A DNA stretch of 64,000 bases from Bacteroidales bacterium (lineage in GTDB: Bacteria; Bacteroidota; Bacteroidia; Bacteroidales; F082). Positions 1-7,923 of this stretch are shown here, in pieces. The stretch is taken from contig JAFPUN010000003.1 in NCBI GenBank assembly GCA_017395365.1, positions 62,001-126,000 of the forward strand, read 5' to 3'. Each line of letters starts with the position of its first letter. Within the stretch, counting starts at the first letter, position 1. The translations under genes and the position numbers were made by a program. Below the pieces are notes generated by a model. It did no database searches, was not told the DNA's origin, and saw only the letters and a list, made by a program, of their open reading frames with translations.

Positions 1-22
1 TTCTATGATAAAGGGAACAAAA

Positions 23-57
23 AAGAAGAGGATGACTTGCGCGGTCATCCTCTTCTT
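23..57 (-). terminator. Intrinsic terminator after the barrel-protein gene
   Basis: Perfect 14-bp inverted repeat (AAGAAGAGGATGAC, 7-nt loop, then its complement). Read on the minus strand it is followed by a T-rich run, and it lies 19 bases past the stop of the gene at 76-666. Confidence 0.85.
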
Positions 58-75
58 GTATTTCAGCTGAGTCTA

Positions 76-666
76 TCAGAAATTATAGTACAAGCCGAAT
101 GTGGCTGTAGATGCTGAGAAATCAACACTAAAGCCTGGGTCATAGGGGAAGGGAAAATTGTCAATACCGCCCAAGCTACCTTTGCTGTAGCCGATGAACC
201 CGATATGGAACACGGCTGCCCATTTCTCTGTGGGATGGAAGGCGATGCCTGGCTTGATGCCGGCCTGCCACGTCTTTTGTAAATCTCTGCCGTATGTGAT
301 TTCTCCATCAACGTTGTATTTGTCTCTCCAACCAATGAAGTCGAATGCTCCGTCAAGGAACAAAGTGAACTTTTCAATATTGTAGACATTGTAACGCACA
401 TAAGGCATGACATAGAAGGCATTGACAATATACTTGTTTGTCGGGCCTCCTATATGCGAAGTGATACCTGATGAGTAACCAAGCGCGGTGGCCACTGACC
501 AGTTACCGAAGCTGTAACCCACTTCGGGACCGAGGAAATAATACGTGCCACGAGTATCCTCATACTTGTTGGTGTTGAAAGCCAAACTGCCGCCCAACCA
601 TACTTGGGCATTGGCCGCGAAGATGCCTGTAAAGGCAAGGACTAAGGTTAAGAGAACTTTTTTCAT
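76..666 (-). CDS. Small outer-membrane beta-barrel protein
   Basis: A 196-residue protein with a clear N-terminal signal peptide (MKKVLLTL..., cleavage after A-N-A-Q near residue 21). The rest is alternating aromatic/polar strands and ends in Y-Y-N-F, the C-terminal aromatic expected of an outer-membrane barrel. This looks like an OmpA/OprF-like 8-stranded porin-type fold without a periplasmic domain. It is monocistronic: its own terminator lies downstream, and the amidase upstream is separated by about 150 bases. Function unknown; a structural or small-porin role is inferred from fold only. A similar small barrel protein is at 10349-10921. Confidence 0.75.
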   Translation of the reverse strand: MKKVLLTLVLAFTGIFAANAQVWLGGSLAFNTNKYEDTRGTYYFLGPEVGYSFGNWSVATALGYSSGITSHIGGPTNKYIVNAFYVMPYVRYNVYNIEKFTLFLDGAFDFIGWRDKYNVDGEITYGRDLQKTWQAGIKPGIAFHPTEKWAAVFHIGFIGYSKGSLGGIDNFPFPYDPGFSVDFSASTATFGLYYNF

Positions 667-818
667 TTGTTTAATGGTTTAATGTGAAACAATAATGTTT
701 GAATTGTAGAATAAACGGCTTGATATGCCGCTTATTGCTTACAAATCAAAATAAGTAGATGCCTGGCGCTCGCAGGTCAGTTTAGCGGCTCTGCCGCGGT
801 ACGACAGCCTTAAACAAA

Positions 819-1919
819 TCATTTCTTCAATGCTTCCTCAGCCTGTTTGATGGTGCCGCGTTCGCCGTTGACGAAGGCCACAATGAAGGCGTCTTTATAC
901 CCTAGGTTACGCACTTCGGTCTGCCGTTTGGTAGCGGCATCTTTGCTCGTAAACTTTCCTGAGATGTAACGGTAAGCACCGCCGTATTCATACACATCGA
1001 CCTCCTTCACACCCTTGAACGCCTTGCCCGTGTCGTCCTCTTTCTTGTCGCGGCTGGCAAACTGAACGGTAAAATAGGTGTTGCCGACATTGCTGTTGGA
1101 AGGCTTCTCACTGACTTCAGGCTGGCTAGAGGTGTGGTTCTCCGACTCAAACTCCCGCTTATACTCTTCAAAAGCACGGTAAAGTGCGAGCGCCATTTGG
1201 GTCTGGCCTTTCTCGGAGTTGAGAAATTGTTCTTCCTTAGTGTTGTTGATGAAACCCAATTCAACGAGAATGCTCGGCATAGCCGTCTTCCAAAGCACCA
1301 AGAAACCGGCTTGTTGCACGCCACGGTCGTGGCGACCCACTTTTTTGCCAAACTGGTTCTGCACCTTGCCTGCCAAATCGAGGCTTTGGCTTTGGTAGAG
1401 ACTCTGCGTCAGCGAGAAGATGATGTAGGCCTCGGTGCTATTGGGATCGAAATTGTCGTAGGCATCGGTATTGTCTTCCAACAAGATAGCGGCATTCTCC
1501 TTCTTTGCGACGGCTAGGTTTTTCTCGTTTTTCGACTCACCCATCACAAAGGTCTCGGCGCCAGAGGCCGAGTTGGGCGTCTCCGTCGAATTGCAATGGA
1601 TCGAGACAAACACATCGGCGTTGTTACGGTTGGCGATGTTGGCGCGTTCGCTCAATTCGATGAACTTGTCGGTCTTACGCGTATAGATCACCTTCACGTC
1701 GGGGAGGTTCTCTTCGATATAGGCGCCAAACTTAAGCGCGACGGCCAGATTCAGCGCCTTCTCGGTCGTCACCTTGCCCAAGGCACCGGTGTCCTTGCCA
1801 CCGTGACCTGCGTCGATGACGATGGTCTGTATCTTCTCGCCCTTCTGTGCCCAGACGCACAAAGGCAGCATAAAAATCAGGAAAAAAACACCAAATCGGG
1901 AAATCTTTCGTTCTATCAT
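819..1919 (-). CDS. N-acetylmuramoyl-L-alanine amidase with SPOR domain
   Basis: A 366-residue secreted amidase (Amidase_3, AmiC-like) that cleaves the amide bond between MurNAc and the stem peptide in peptidoglycan. A signal peptide (IFMLPLCVWAQ) is followed by the catalytic domain with the zinc motif IDAGHGGKDTGA near residues 36-47, the second histidine in VSIHCNS, and the catalytic glutamate in ILVELGFINN. A linker rich in S/E/N leads to a C-terminal SPOR-type domain (YFTVQFASRDKK... to the end) that would target septal denuded glycan. Divergent from lptD. The short 3' spacer has no obvious terminator. Confidence 0.9.
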   Translation of the reverse strand: MIERKISRFGVFFLIFMLPLCVWAQKGEKIQTIVIDAGHGGKDTGALGKVTTEKALNLAVALKFGAYIEENLPDVKVIYTRKTDKFIELSERANIANRNNADVFVSIHCNSTETPNSASGAETFVMGESKNEKNLAVAKKENAAILLEDNTDAYDNFDPNSTEAYIIFSLTQSLYQSQSLDLAGKVQNQFGKKVGRHDRGVQQAGFLVLWKTAMPSILVELGFINNTKEEQFLNSEKGQTQMALALYRAFEEYKREFESENHTSSQPEVSEKPSNSNVGNTYFTVQFASRDKKEDDTGKAFKGVKEVDVYEYGGAYRYISGKFTSKDAATKRQTEVRNLGYKDAFIVAFVNGERGTIKQAEEALKK

Positions 1920-1952
1920 ATTGAGTTCGTTTATTTATGCGCGAAGAAAAAC

Positions 1953-1960
1953 TATCTTTG
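1953..1960 (+). promoter_or_regulatory. Bacteroidetes -7 element for lptD
   Basis: TATCTTTG matches TAnnTTTG. It lies downstream of the first possible ATG (1816) of the LptD frame, so translation must begin later, at TTG 1999 or ATG 2062. Confidence 0.65.
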
Positions 1961-1998
1961 CAGCGGATTTCAATCGCACAAAAGTAATCGTTTTCACC

Positions 1999-4866
1999 TT
2001 GTCAGAACGCACGACACATAAGAATTATTTTCACAAGGCGGCCTTTTCTTTACTCGCTGCCATGGTCGTGTTGTTTTATGGATGTAAACAACTATCTCAT
2101 ACAGAGAAAGATAAATACGATTTCGAGACCCCAGTGGTGGACAGCGTCCTTATCGTCCCCGAACGCATCGTCGACACCATCACGATAACACAAGACAGCA
2201 TTGCTGCCTTCGACACGGTCCCTGTTTTGGACACCCTTCCCCTATCGGATTCCATTGCGGTTTCGGAATTGGATTCGATTAATGTAGAGACGCAAGATCT
2301 TGCGTCTCTACAAGATTCGTTACACACCGACACCTTGACACAGGCAAAACCTCGCCGCATCACACCTCACCGTTCAGAATCGGCCATCGAGACCAAGGTC
2401 ATCTGTTCGGCGGCCGACTCGTCGTATCGCGACATGAACAAGAAGAAGATCTTCTATTACGGCAATGCCGAGGCCAAATACGACGACATCGTCCTGAAGG
2501 CCGATTATCTGGAATTCGACCTCGAGACCAGCACCTGCACGGCGCGTGGCGTGGCCGACTCGTTGGGAAAGATACAAGGCCGTCCCGTCTTCACCCAAGG
2601 GGAATCGACCTTTGAAGCCATGGAGATGCAATACAACTTCAAGTCGAAGAAAGGCATCATCACCAAGGTGTGGACCGAGGAGAGCGGCGGTTACCTCCAT
2701 GGCGAACGCATCAAGCGCATGGACGACAACACCATCCACATCCGCACGGGCGGCTACACCACCTGCGACCTCAAGGACCATCCCCACTACCAGTTCAAGT
2801 TCACCAAGGCCAAGGTCATCCCCGACGACAAGATCGTCACGGGTCCCATCTATATGACCATCGCCGACATCCCACTGCCGCTGGCCCTTCCCTTTGCCAT
2901 GATTCCCAACACCAAAGGCAAGAAGTCGGGACTCATCATCCCCACCTACGGCGAGTCGGCCAACCGCGGCTTCTACCTTGAAAACGGTGGCTATTACTGG
3001 GCCATCAACGACAACTACGACTTGCAAATCTTGGGCGACATCTACACCCGTGGCTCGTGGGGCATCAAGCCGACCTTCCGCTACAACAAACGCTATCGTT
3101 TCAACGGCTCGATGGCCTTAGGCTTCGCCGTGAACAAAATCGGCACCAAAGGTGCGGCCGACTACCAGGAGAGCACCGACTTCAAGATCCATTGGACCCA
3201 CAAACAAGACCCCAAGTCGCATCCGCGGCGCAACTTCTCGGCCGACGTGAACATCGTGAGCTCCAATTTCAACAAATACAACGCCCAGACCACCACCGAC
3301 CAGTTGAGCAACACCTTTAGGTCAAGTATCGCCTATCAAACCAATTTTGGCGGCAAGGTCTATCTCACCCTCAACGCCAGCCACAGCCAAAACACACTGA
3401 CACGCCAGGTGACTGCCTCGTTGCCTGAGTTGACCCTGACGGTCAACACCTTCTATCCTCTTAAGAATGTCGGCAAGGCAGGCAAGAAACGCTGGTACCA
3501 AAGCCTCAGCATGGGCTATACAATGAACGGAAAAGCATATATCAACGATGCGGACACCGTGCTCTTCCGCGGCTTCACCGACGACTTTGGCGGTTGGGCC
3601 CGAACGATGATACGCGACCATGTGCAAACAGGCATCTCGCACAGGGTACCCATCAGCGCTACCATCAAGCTGTTCAAGCACTTCTCGTGGACCAACAACC
3701 TGACCTTCAACGACTACATGTACTTCAAACGCATCGAGAAGCAATGGGTCCAGGACAGCGTGCAGACCGATACCATCCACGGCTTCCGCAACCTAGTCGA
3801 CTTCAGTGCAAGCACCAACCTCACCACCAAAATCTACGGTATGGTGAACTTCGCCAACGGTCCCATCCGCGCCATTCGACATGTGTTCACCCCCACCATC
3901 GGCTTCACCTACCGTCCCGACTTCAGCGACCCGCGATGGGGCGTCTACGGCACCTATGTCGATGGTGAAGGAAAGGAGCAGGTCTACAACAAATACGAAA
4001 AGGCGCTCTATGGAACGCCGTCGCAAAACCAGCAGGGACTTCTGACCTATAGCTTCGGCAACAACCTGGAGATCAAAGTGCCCTCGCGTAGCGACACCAT
4101 CACCGGCATCAAGAAAATCCCGATTTTGGAATCGTTCAGCATCTCGGGCAACTACGATGTCACCAAAGACTCGGTCAACTTCTCACCAGTCTCCATCAGC
4201 GGGCGCACCACCTTGTTCAAGAAATTAGGCATCAACTACAGCAGCTCGTGGGATCCCTATGCCGCCGACTCGTTGGGTCGCCGCATCAACCGCTTCGAGG
4301 TCGTCGAAAACGGGAGGCTGTTCCGCAAAGAGCGTTCCTCTTGGAGTTTCAGCATGAGCTACTCCTTCAACCAAAACGACCTCAAGAAACTGAAAGGGGA
4401 GAAGGGCAGCCAGGCCTTACGCGACGAAATCAACGAAAACGCCAAGAAATCGGGCATGTTCGACCCCGACGAACTCAACGAGATCCTTGGCAACCCCAAT
4501 GCCTATATCGACTGGACGACGCCGTGGTCGCTTTCCTTAAGCTACAACCTTACCTACACCACATCTTTAGCCTATGCCGCCTTCATGGGCATTGCCACCA
4601 ACACGGTAGTGCACACCATTGGCCTCAACGGCAATATCAGCATCACGCCCAAATGGAAAGTCACCTTCTCGACCGGCTGGGACTTCGTGAACAACAACAT
4701 CACCTACACCAACCTCAGCGTCTATCGCGACCTGCACTGTTGGGAGATGCGCTTCAACTGGATTCCCATCGGCAGCTACAAGAGCTGGAACTTCACCATC
4801 AATGTGAAGGCGCAGGCGTTGAAGGACTTGAAGTATGAGAAGAAGAAGGATTATCGGGATAATTAG
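1999..4866 (+). CDS. lptD: LPS assembly outer-membrane protein LptD (OstA-like)
   Basis: Large outer-membrane translocon that delivers lipopolysaccharide to the cell surface. The protein has a hydrophobic leader ending in L-F-Y-G-C (lipobox-like), a low-complexity D/S/T-rich stretch, an OstA/LptA-like beta-jellyroll region (from IFYYGNAEAKYDDIVLKA), and a long C-terminal barrel rich in aromatic strands. The frame is open back to ATG 1816, but that would overlap the divergent amidase and precede the promoter at 1953. TTG 1999 gives a complete signal sequence and is my choice, with ATG 2062 as the alternative. A 28-bp palindromic repeat (2284-2311) is inserted in frame at about residues 95-104 (V-E-T-Q-D-L-A-S-L-Q), in the disordered linker before OstA. 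Confidence 0.85.
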   Translation: MSERTTHKNYFHKAAFSLLAAMVVLFYGCKQLSHTEKDKYDFETPVVDSVLIVPERIVDTITITQDSIAAFDTVPVLDTLPLSDSIAVSELDSINVETQDLASLQDSLHTDTLTQAKPRRITPHRSESAIETKVICSAADSSYRDMNKKKIFYYGNAEAKYDDIVLKADYLEFDLETSTCTARGVADSLGKIQGRPVFTQGESTFEAMEMQYNFKSKKGIITKVWTEESGGYLHGERIKRMDDNTIHIRTGGYTTCDLKDHPHYQFKFTKAKVIPDDKIVTGPIYMTIADIPLPLALPFAMIPNTKGKKSGLIIPTYGESANRGFYLENGGYYWAINDNYDLQILGDIYTRGSWGIKPTFRYNKRYRFNGSMALGFAVNKIGTKGAADYQESTDFKIHWTHKQDPKSHPRRNFSADVNIVSSNFNKYNAQTTTDQLSNTFRSSIAYQTNFGGKVYLTLNASHSQNTLTRQVTASLPELTLTVNTFYPLKNVGKAGKKRWYQSLSMGYTMNGKAYINDADTVLFRGFTDDFGGWARTMIRDHVQTGISHRVPISATIKLFKHFSWTNNLTFNDYMYFKRIEKQWVQDSVQTDTIHGFRNLVDFSASTNLTTKIYGMVNFANGPIRAIRHVFTPTIGFTYRPDFSDPRWGVYGTYVDGEGKEQVYNKYEKALYGTPSQNQQGLLTYSFGNNLEIKVPSRSDTITGIKKIPILESFSISGNYDVTKDSVNFSPVSISGRTTLFKKLGINYSSSWDPYAADSLGRRINRFEVVENGRLFRKERSSWSFSMSYSFNQNDLKKLKGEKGSQALRDEINENAKKSGMFDPDELNEILGNPNAYIDWTTPWSLSLSYNLTYTTSLAYAAFMGIATNTVVHTIGLNGNISITPKWKVTFSTGWDFVNNNITYTNLSVYRDLHCWEMRFNWIPIGSYKSWNFTINVKAQALKDLKYEKKKDYRDN
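2284..2311. repeat. SDR-like palindrome, copy 1 (inside lptD)
   Basis: Perfect 28-bp palindrome with arms GTAGAGACG/CGTCTCTAC and core centre CAAGATCTTG. It is 30 bp perfect if the flanking T and A are counted. Translated in frame as VETQDLASLQ. Confidence 0.9.
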
Positions 4867-4996
4867 AGATTCCCTTCAGGAATGGAGTGGCTTTTGTTTT
4901 GTCAACTGCGGCGGCATAAGTCAGTTACCATTTTGTAGTACCTCCGGCCGCCGCATATAACGATATGACTTTACTCCATTCCCCGAGGGGAATCTC
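4866..4996. repeat. About 130-bp imperfect palindrome, copy 1
   Basis: Outer arms GAGATTCCCTTC.GGAATGGAG and its complement; inner arms TGCGGCGGC / GCCGCCGCA. The last base of the lptD stop codon is the first base of the repeat. It ends 38 bases before the -7 element of the next gene. A second copy with the same layout is at 59260-59388. Confidence 0.8.
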
Positions 4997-5033
4997 ATAA
5001 TAACGAAATTGATATGTTTTGTACAAAAATCAT

Positions 5034-5041
5034 TATCTTTG
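5034..5041 (+). promoter_or_regulatory. -7 element for the T9SS thioredoxin-like gene
   Basis: TATCTTTG, 30 bases before ATG 5071. Confidence 0.7.
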
Positions 5042-5070
5042 TCGCGTAAAACCTAATTAAACAAACTCCT

Positions 5071-6459
5071 ATGAAAAAACTATTTACCCTTATTCTCGCG
5101 CTGGCCTTTGGTTTTGGCCTGAAAGCGCAATGTCCGCTCACCACCGCCGTCGACTTCACGGCCACGGACGTTCACGGCACCGAAGTGCACCTGTTCGACA
5201 TCCTCGATGGTGGACAAGCCGTCCTCATCGATTTCTTCTTTACTACCTGCGGCCCTTGCCAGCAAGCCACCCCGAAAATTGTCGAGTCCTACTATGCTAT
5301 GGGTTGCAACATGCATGATGTGTTCTATATGGAAATCGCCACCGGCGACAGCGATGCGGCTTGTCTCAATTGGGTCAACACCTATGGTGTGGAGTACCCC
5401 ACCATCAGCGGGCAGGCTGGCGGTACGGGCATTTGCAGCCAATATGGCATTGGCCAATACCCCACTGTCATCCTCATCATGCCTGACCATCAAATCGTCA
5501 TCCAAGACCTTTGGCCTATCAACAATGCTCAGACCGTCATCAATCAACTTGAAGCTCATGGCCTTCAGCAGCACGACTGCAACACGCCGAGCTACGACCC
5601 GCAGGTGAGCATCAACATCGACGATGTGACTGACTCCAGCGTCACGGCCACGTTTACGCCTAACGAGGACTGTGTCTCATACAGATATATGCTGACCACC
5701 GAAAGCGCCATGGAAGGCTGGGTGCAAATGATGGGTCTCTCTGTGCCAGAAATCGTAAACACACTTGGCATCCTTGGCGAAGGGGTCTTCACCAATACCT
5801 TCCCCAACTTGGAGCCCAACATGGATTTTGCCATTTATGCCGTGCCTTCCGACATTAATGGAGAACTGGGCGAGGTTGTGCTTGCAACCTTCACCACCCT
5901 GCCGATGCTTGACGAAACGCTGACCTTCAGCATGGATACGGTAACGTTGCCTTGGTGCGAAGTGACTTGGATCACCGTTTACAACAACACCGCCGAAGAC
6001 GCCACCATTGTGAAAATCTGTGATGATCGCTATGAATTGGGTTTCTACATTGGTTCAGACGCGATTCTTTCTTGCAATGAAACAGAGATTACCATTCCAC
6101 AAGGCGGTTCCATTGAACTTGGCATCGAGTGCTGTGTGACTGGCAAGAGCATCGTCCCCGATGTTGTTACCGTTTCTAGCAACCTGGCTGATGCCCAATT
6201 CGTGGTTATGGTGGACGACACTTGGTCGGTGGGAGAGAACAATGCCACAGTCACGCTCTTCCCCAATCCCGCCAATGACTTCGTGACCCTCAAGGGCGAA
6301 AGCATCGGCACGGTGCGCGTCTTCAACACCATTGGACAAAAGGTGGATGAATTCGAAGCCAATGGCAGCGAACTCCGCATCAACACCACTGGTTATGAGA
6401 ACGGCTTGTATGTCGTCAAGGCTGGCGAACAGACTTTGAGGTTTGTGGTGAAGCATTAA
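5071..6459 (+). CDS. Secreted thioredoxin-like protein with T9SS sorting domain
   Basis: A 462-residue protein. Signal peptide (ends ..LKAQ), then a TlpA/AhpC-type thioredoxin domain with the redox pair in FFTTCGPCQQATP near residues 57-69 and the cis-Pro-type segment GIGQYPTVIL. A beta-sandwich middle region follows. The C-terminus is a T9SS type A sorting domain (LFPNPANDFVTL ... NTIGQKVDEF ... GYENGLYVVKAG). Such proteins are exported across the outer membrane and anchored or released at the surface; oxidoreductase activity is inferred from the intact CxxC. Monocistronic with its own promoter. Confidence 0.85.
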   Translation: MKKLFTLILALAFGFGLKAQCPLTTAVDFTATDVHGTEVHLFDILDGGQAVLIDFFFTTCGPCQQATPKIVESYYAMGCNMHDVFYMEIATGDSDAACLNWVNTYGVEYPTISGQAGGTGICSQYGIGQYPTVILIMPDHQIVIQDLWPINNAQTVINQLEAHGLQQHDCNTPSYDPQVSINIDDVTDSSVTATFTPNEDCVSYRYMLTTESAMEGWVQMMGLSVPEIVNTLGILGEGVFTNTFPNLEPNMDFAIYAVPSDINGELGEVVLATFTTLPMLDETLTFSMDTVTLPWCEVTWITVYNNTAEDATIVKICDDRYELGFYIGSDAILSCNETEITIPQGGSIELGIECCVTGKSIVPDVVTVSSNLADAQFVVMVDDTWSVGENNATVTLFPNPANDFVTLKGESIGTVRVFNTIGQKVDEFEANGSELRINTTGYENGLYVVKAGEQTLRFVVKH

Positions 6460-6480
6460 ACTAAAAAAGACACCCTTCCG

Positions 6481-6582
6481 CCTCTTGTCCTCATGGCGGA
6501 GGAACATCCGCCATCCCTCGTGCAGAATCGTTATCCAAAAGCACGAGGGATTGCGGGTCAAGCCCGCAATGAGGACAAGGGG
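6481..6582. repeat. Compound-hairpin intergenic repeat, copy 1
   Basis: Outer arms CTTGTCCTCAT/ATGAGGACAAG enclose three hairpins: GGCGG..CCGCC, ATCCCTCGTGC/GCACGAGGGAT and TGCGGG..CCCGCA. Same architecture as the copies at 15427, 38498 and 51117. Confidence 0.8.
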
Positions 6583-6600
6583 AATAAAGACCCATACCCC

Positions 6601-7851
6601 ATGAAAATAATCATCCTTCGTTCCTCGTTCCAGACGGATGAATTCGTCAGGAATGAATATGCCGAATTGATTCAACGGCTGGAAAATGAATGCCATGCTG
6701 AAATCAAAATCATCGGTGACGAATCGGTAGAGACGCAAAATTTTGCGTCTCTACAGGCGTTACCCGATGCATTTATGATCGCCACCGGCGGTGTCGAAAA
6801 CCTGTTCAAACGCATCTGGACGATGATTGATGTAGAGATGGTGTGCACACCGTCTCTACGGAAAAACGTCACAATGATTGCCGACGGGCGCAACAATTCC
6901 TTGGCTGCAGCATTGGAGATATTGACCTATTTGGGCAATGTCGGGGTGGAAGGTAAGATTTTGCATGGGACGAATGTTGAAATTATATCGGCCGTGGTAG
7001 AGACGTGGCGCGCCGCGTCTCTACAAGGCAGAATCGGGTTGTTCGGCAAACCGTCGGATTGGCTGATTGCCAGCGGCGTGGACCGCGGTTTCCTTCGCCA
7101 ACATTACGGCATCGAAACCATCGACATCGACCTGCAACGTCTCATCGAGGGCATCAAAACCGTGTCAAAAACCGAGGCGGAGGAAGTGATGCAGACCTTG
7201 CTGAAACGCGCCAAGGCCGTCGAAGAGCCCACCAGTGCCGATTTGCTAGAGGCCGCCAAGGCCTATCTCGCCATCAAACGCATCTGCCAAGAGGAACGCC
7301 TGGATGCCATGACCATCCGCTGCTTCGACATCGTGAAGACCTGCGGCACGACGAGCTGCTTGGCCTTGGCCTTGCTCAACGACGAAGGCATCGTGGCGGG
7401 ATGCGAGGGCGACATGCAGACGCTGATGAGCATGTATCTGGCCAAGCGTTTGTGTGGCGAAGCGGCCTTCATGGCCAATCCTTCTAACCTCACCGACGAG
7501 ACCTCCATGCTGGCGCACTGCACCATCCCGCTGACAATGTGCGCCGAGACTGTAGTGCGCTCGCATTTCGAGTCGGGCATCGGGGTGGCCATCCAAGGCT
7601 TGCTGCCACTTACCGACTATACCTTATTTAAATGGGGTGGCCCGAAACTAGACCGTTTTTTTGTCGCCGAAGCACAAGCCATAGAGGCGCCCTACAGCGA
7701 CCATTTCTGCCGCACGCAAATCACGCTCAACGTGAACTTGAAGCCCTATCTGTTGCAGCATTCCATCGGCAACCACCACGTCATCATTCGCGGACGGCAT
7801 GCCGACGCAATCAAGCGGTTCATGCTCGAAAACGGGGCGGTTGAATGCTGA
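6601..7851 (+). CDS. L-fucose/L-arabinose isomerase-like protein
   Basis: A 416-residue cytosolic protein from ATG 6601 (MKIIILRSS...). An earlier in-frame ATG at 6493 lies inside the intergenic repeat and is rejected. The C-terminal half resembles the FucI/AraA C-terminal fold (KTCGTTSCLALALLND, ..GCEGDMQTLMSMYL.., MLAHCTIPL, IGNHHVIIRG). The exact sugar substrate cannot be read from sequence, and it may be a non-canonical family member. Three palindromic repeats are inserted in frame in the N-terminal half (residues about 42-51, 77-86 and 132-141), adding about 30 residues. The enzyme otherwise looks intact. No sugar-kinase or aldolase partner is adjacent. Confidence 0.7.
   Translation: MKIIILRSSFQTDEFVRNEYAELIQRLENECHAEIKIIGDESVETQNFASLQALPDAFMIATGGVENLFKRIWTMIDVEMVCTPSLRKNVTMIADGRNNSLAAALEILTYLGNVGVEGKILHGTNVEIISAVVETWRAASLQGRIGLFGKPSDWLIASGVDRGFLRQHYGIETIDIDLQRLIEGIKTVSKTEAEEVMQTLLKRAKAVEEPTSADLLEAAKAYLAIKRICQEERLDAMTIRCFDIVKTCGTTSCLALALLNDEGIVAGCEGDMQTLMSMYLAKRLCGEAAFMANPSNLTDETSMLAHCTIPLTMCAETVVRSHFESGIGVAIQGLLPLTDYTLFKWGGPKLDRFFVAEAQAIEAPYSDHFCRTQITLNVNLKPYLLQHSIGNHHVIIRGRHADAIKRFMLENGAVEC
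6727..6754. repeat. SDR-like palindrome, copy 2
   Basis: Perfect 28-bp palindrome with core CAAAATTTTG. In frame in the isomerase-like gene as VETQNFASLQ. Confidence 0.9.
6832..6859. repeat. SDR-like palindrome, copy 3
   Basis: Core GGTGTGCACACC with one arm mismatch (GAGATG instead of GAGACG). In frame as VEMVCTPSLR. Confidence 0.85.
6997..7024. repeat. SDR-like palindrome, copy 4
   Basis: Core TGGCGCGCCG with one mismatch. In frame as VETWRAASLQ. Confidence 0.85.
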
Positions 7852-7856
7852 ATGAT

Positions 7857-7894
7857 GGATGCGGAATGTTGCGTCTCTGCAACATTCCGCATCC
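7857..7894. other. Strong hairpin between convergent genes
   Basis: A perfect 16-bp stem (GGATGCGGAATGTTGC and its complement) with a 6-nt loop GTCTCT lies between the 3' ends of the isomerase-like gene and the patatin gene. There is no good T-run on either side, so it may be a bidirectional transcript end or RNA-stability element rather than a classic terminator. Confidence 0.55.
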
Positions 7895-7923
7895 TCAACT
7901 CCCAACTTCTAACTCCTACCTAT

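Noticed and set aside
1396-1412. GTAGAGAC-like sequence in the amidase gene (and another near 12164 in mmdB)
   Set aside because: Only one arm-like stretch with no complementary partner; it encodes ordinary family residues, so chance similarity.
1816-1998. Extended start of lptD at ATG 1816
   Set aside because: It would overlap the amidase gene by about 100 bases and lie upstream of the promoter at 1953; the encoded residues do not form a signal peptide.
6493-6600. N-terminal extension of the isomerase-like protein
   Set aside because: It lies entirely in the compound-hairpin repeat; ATG 6601 gives the natural N-terminus.
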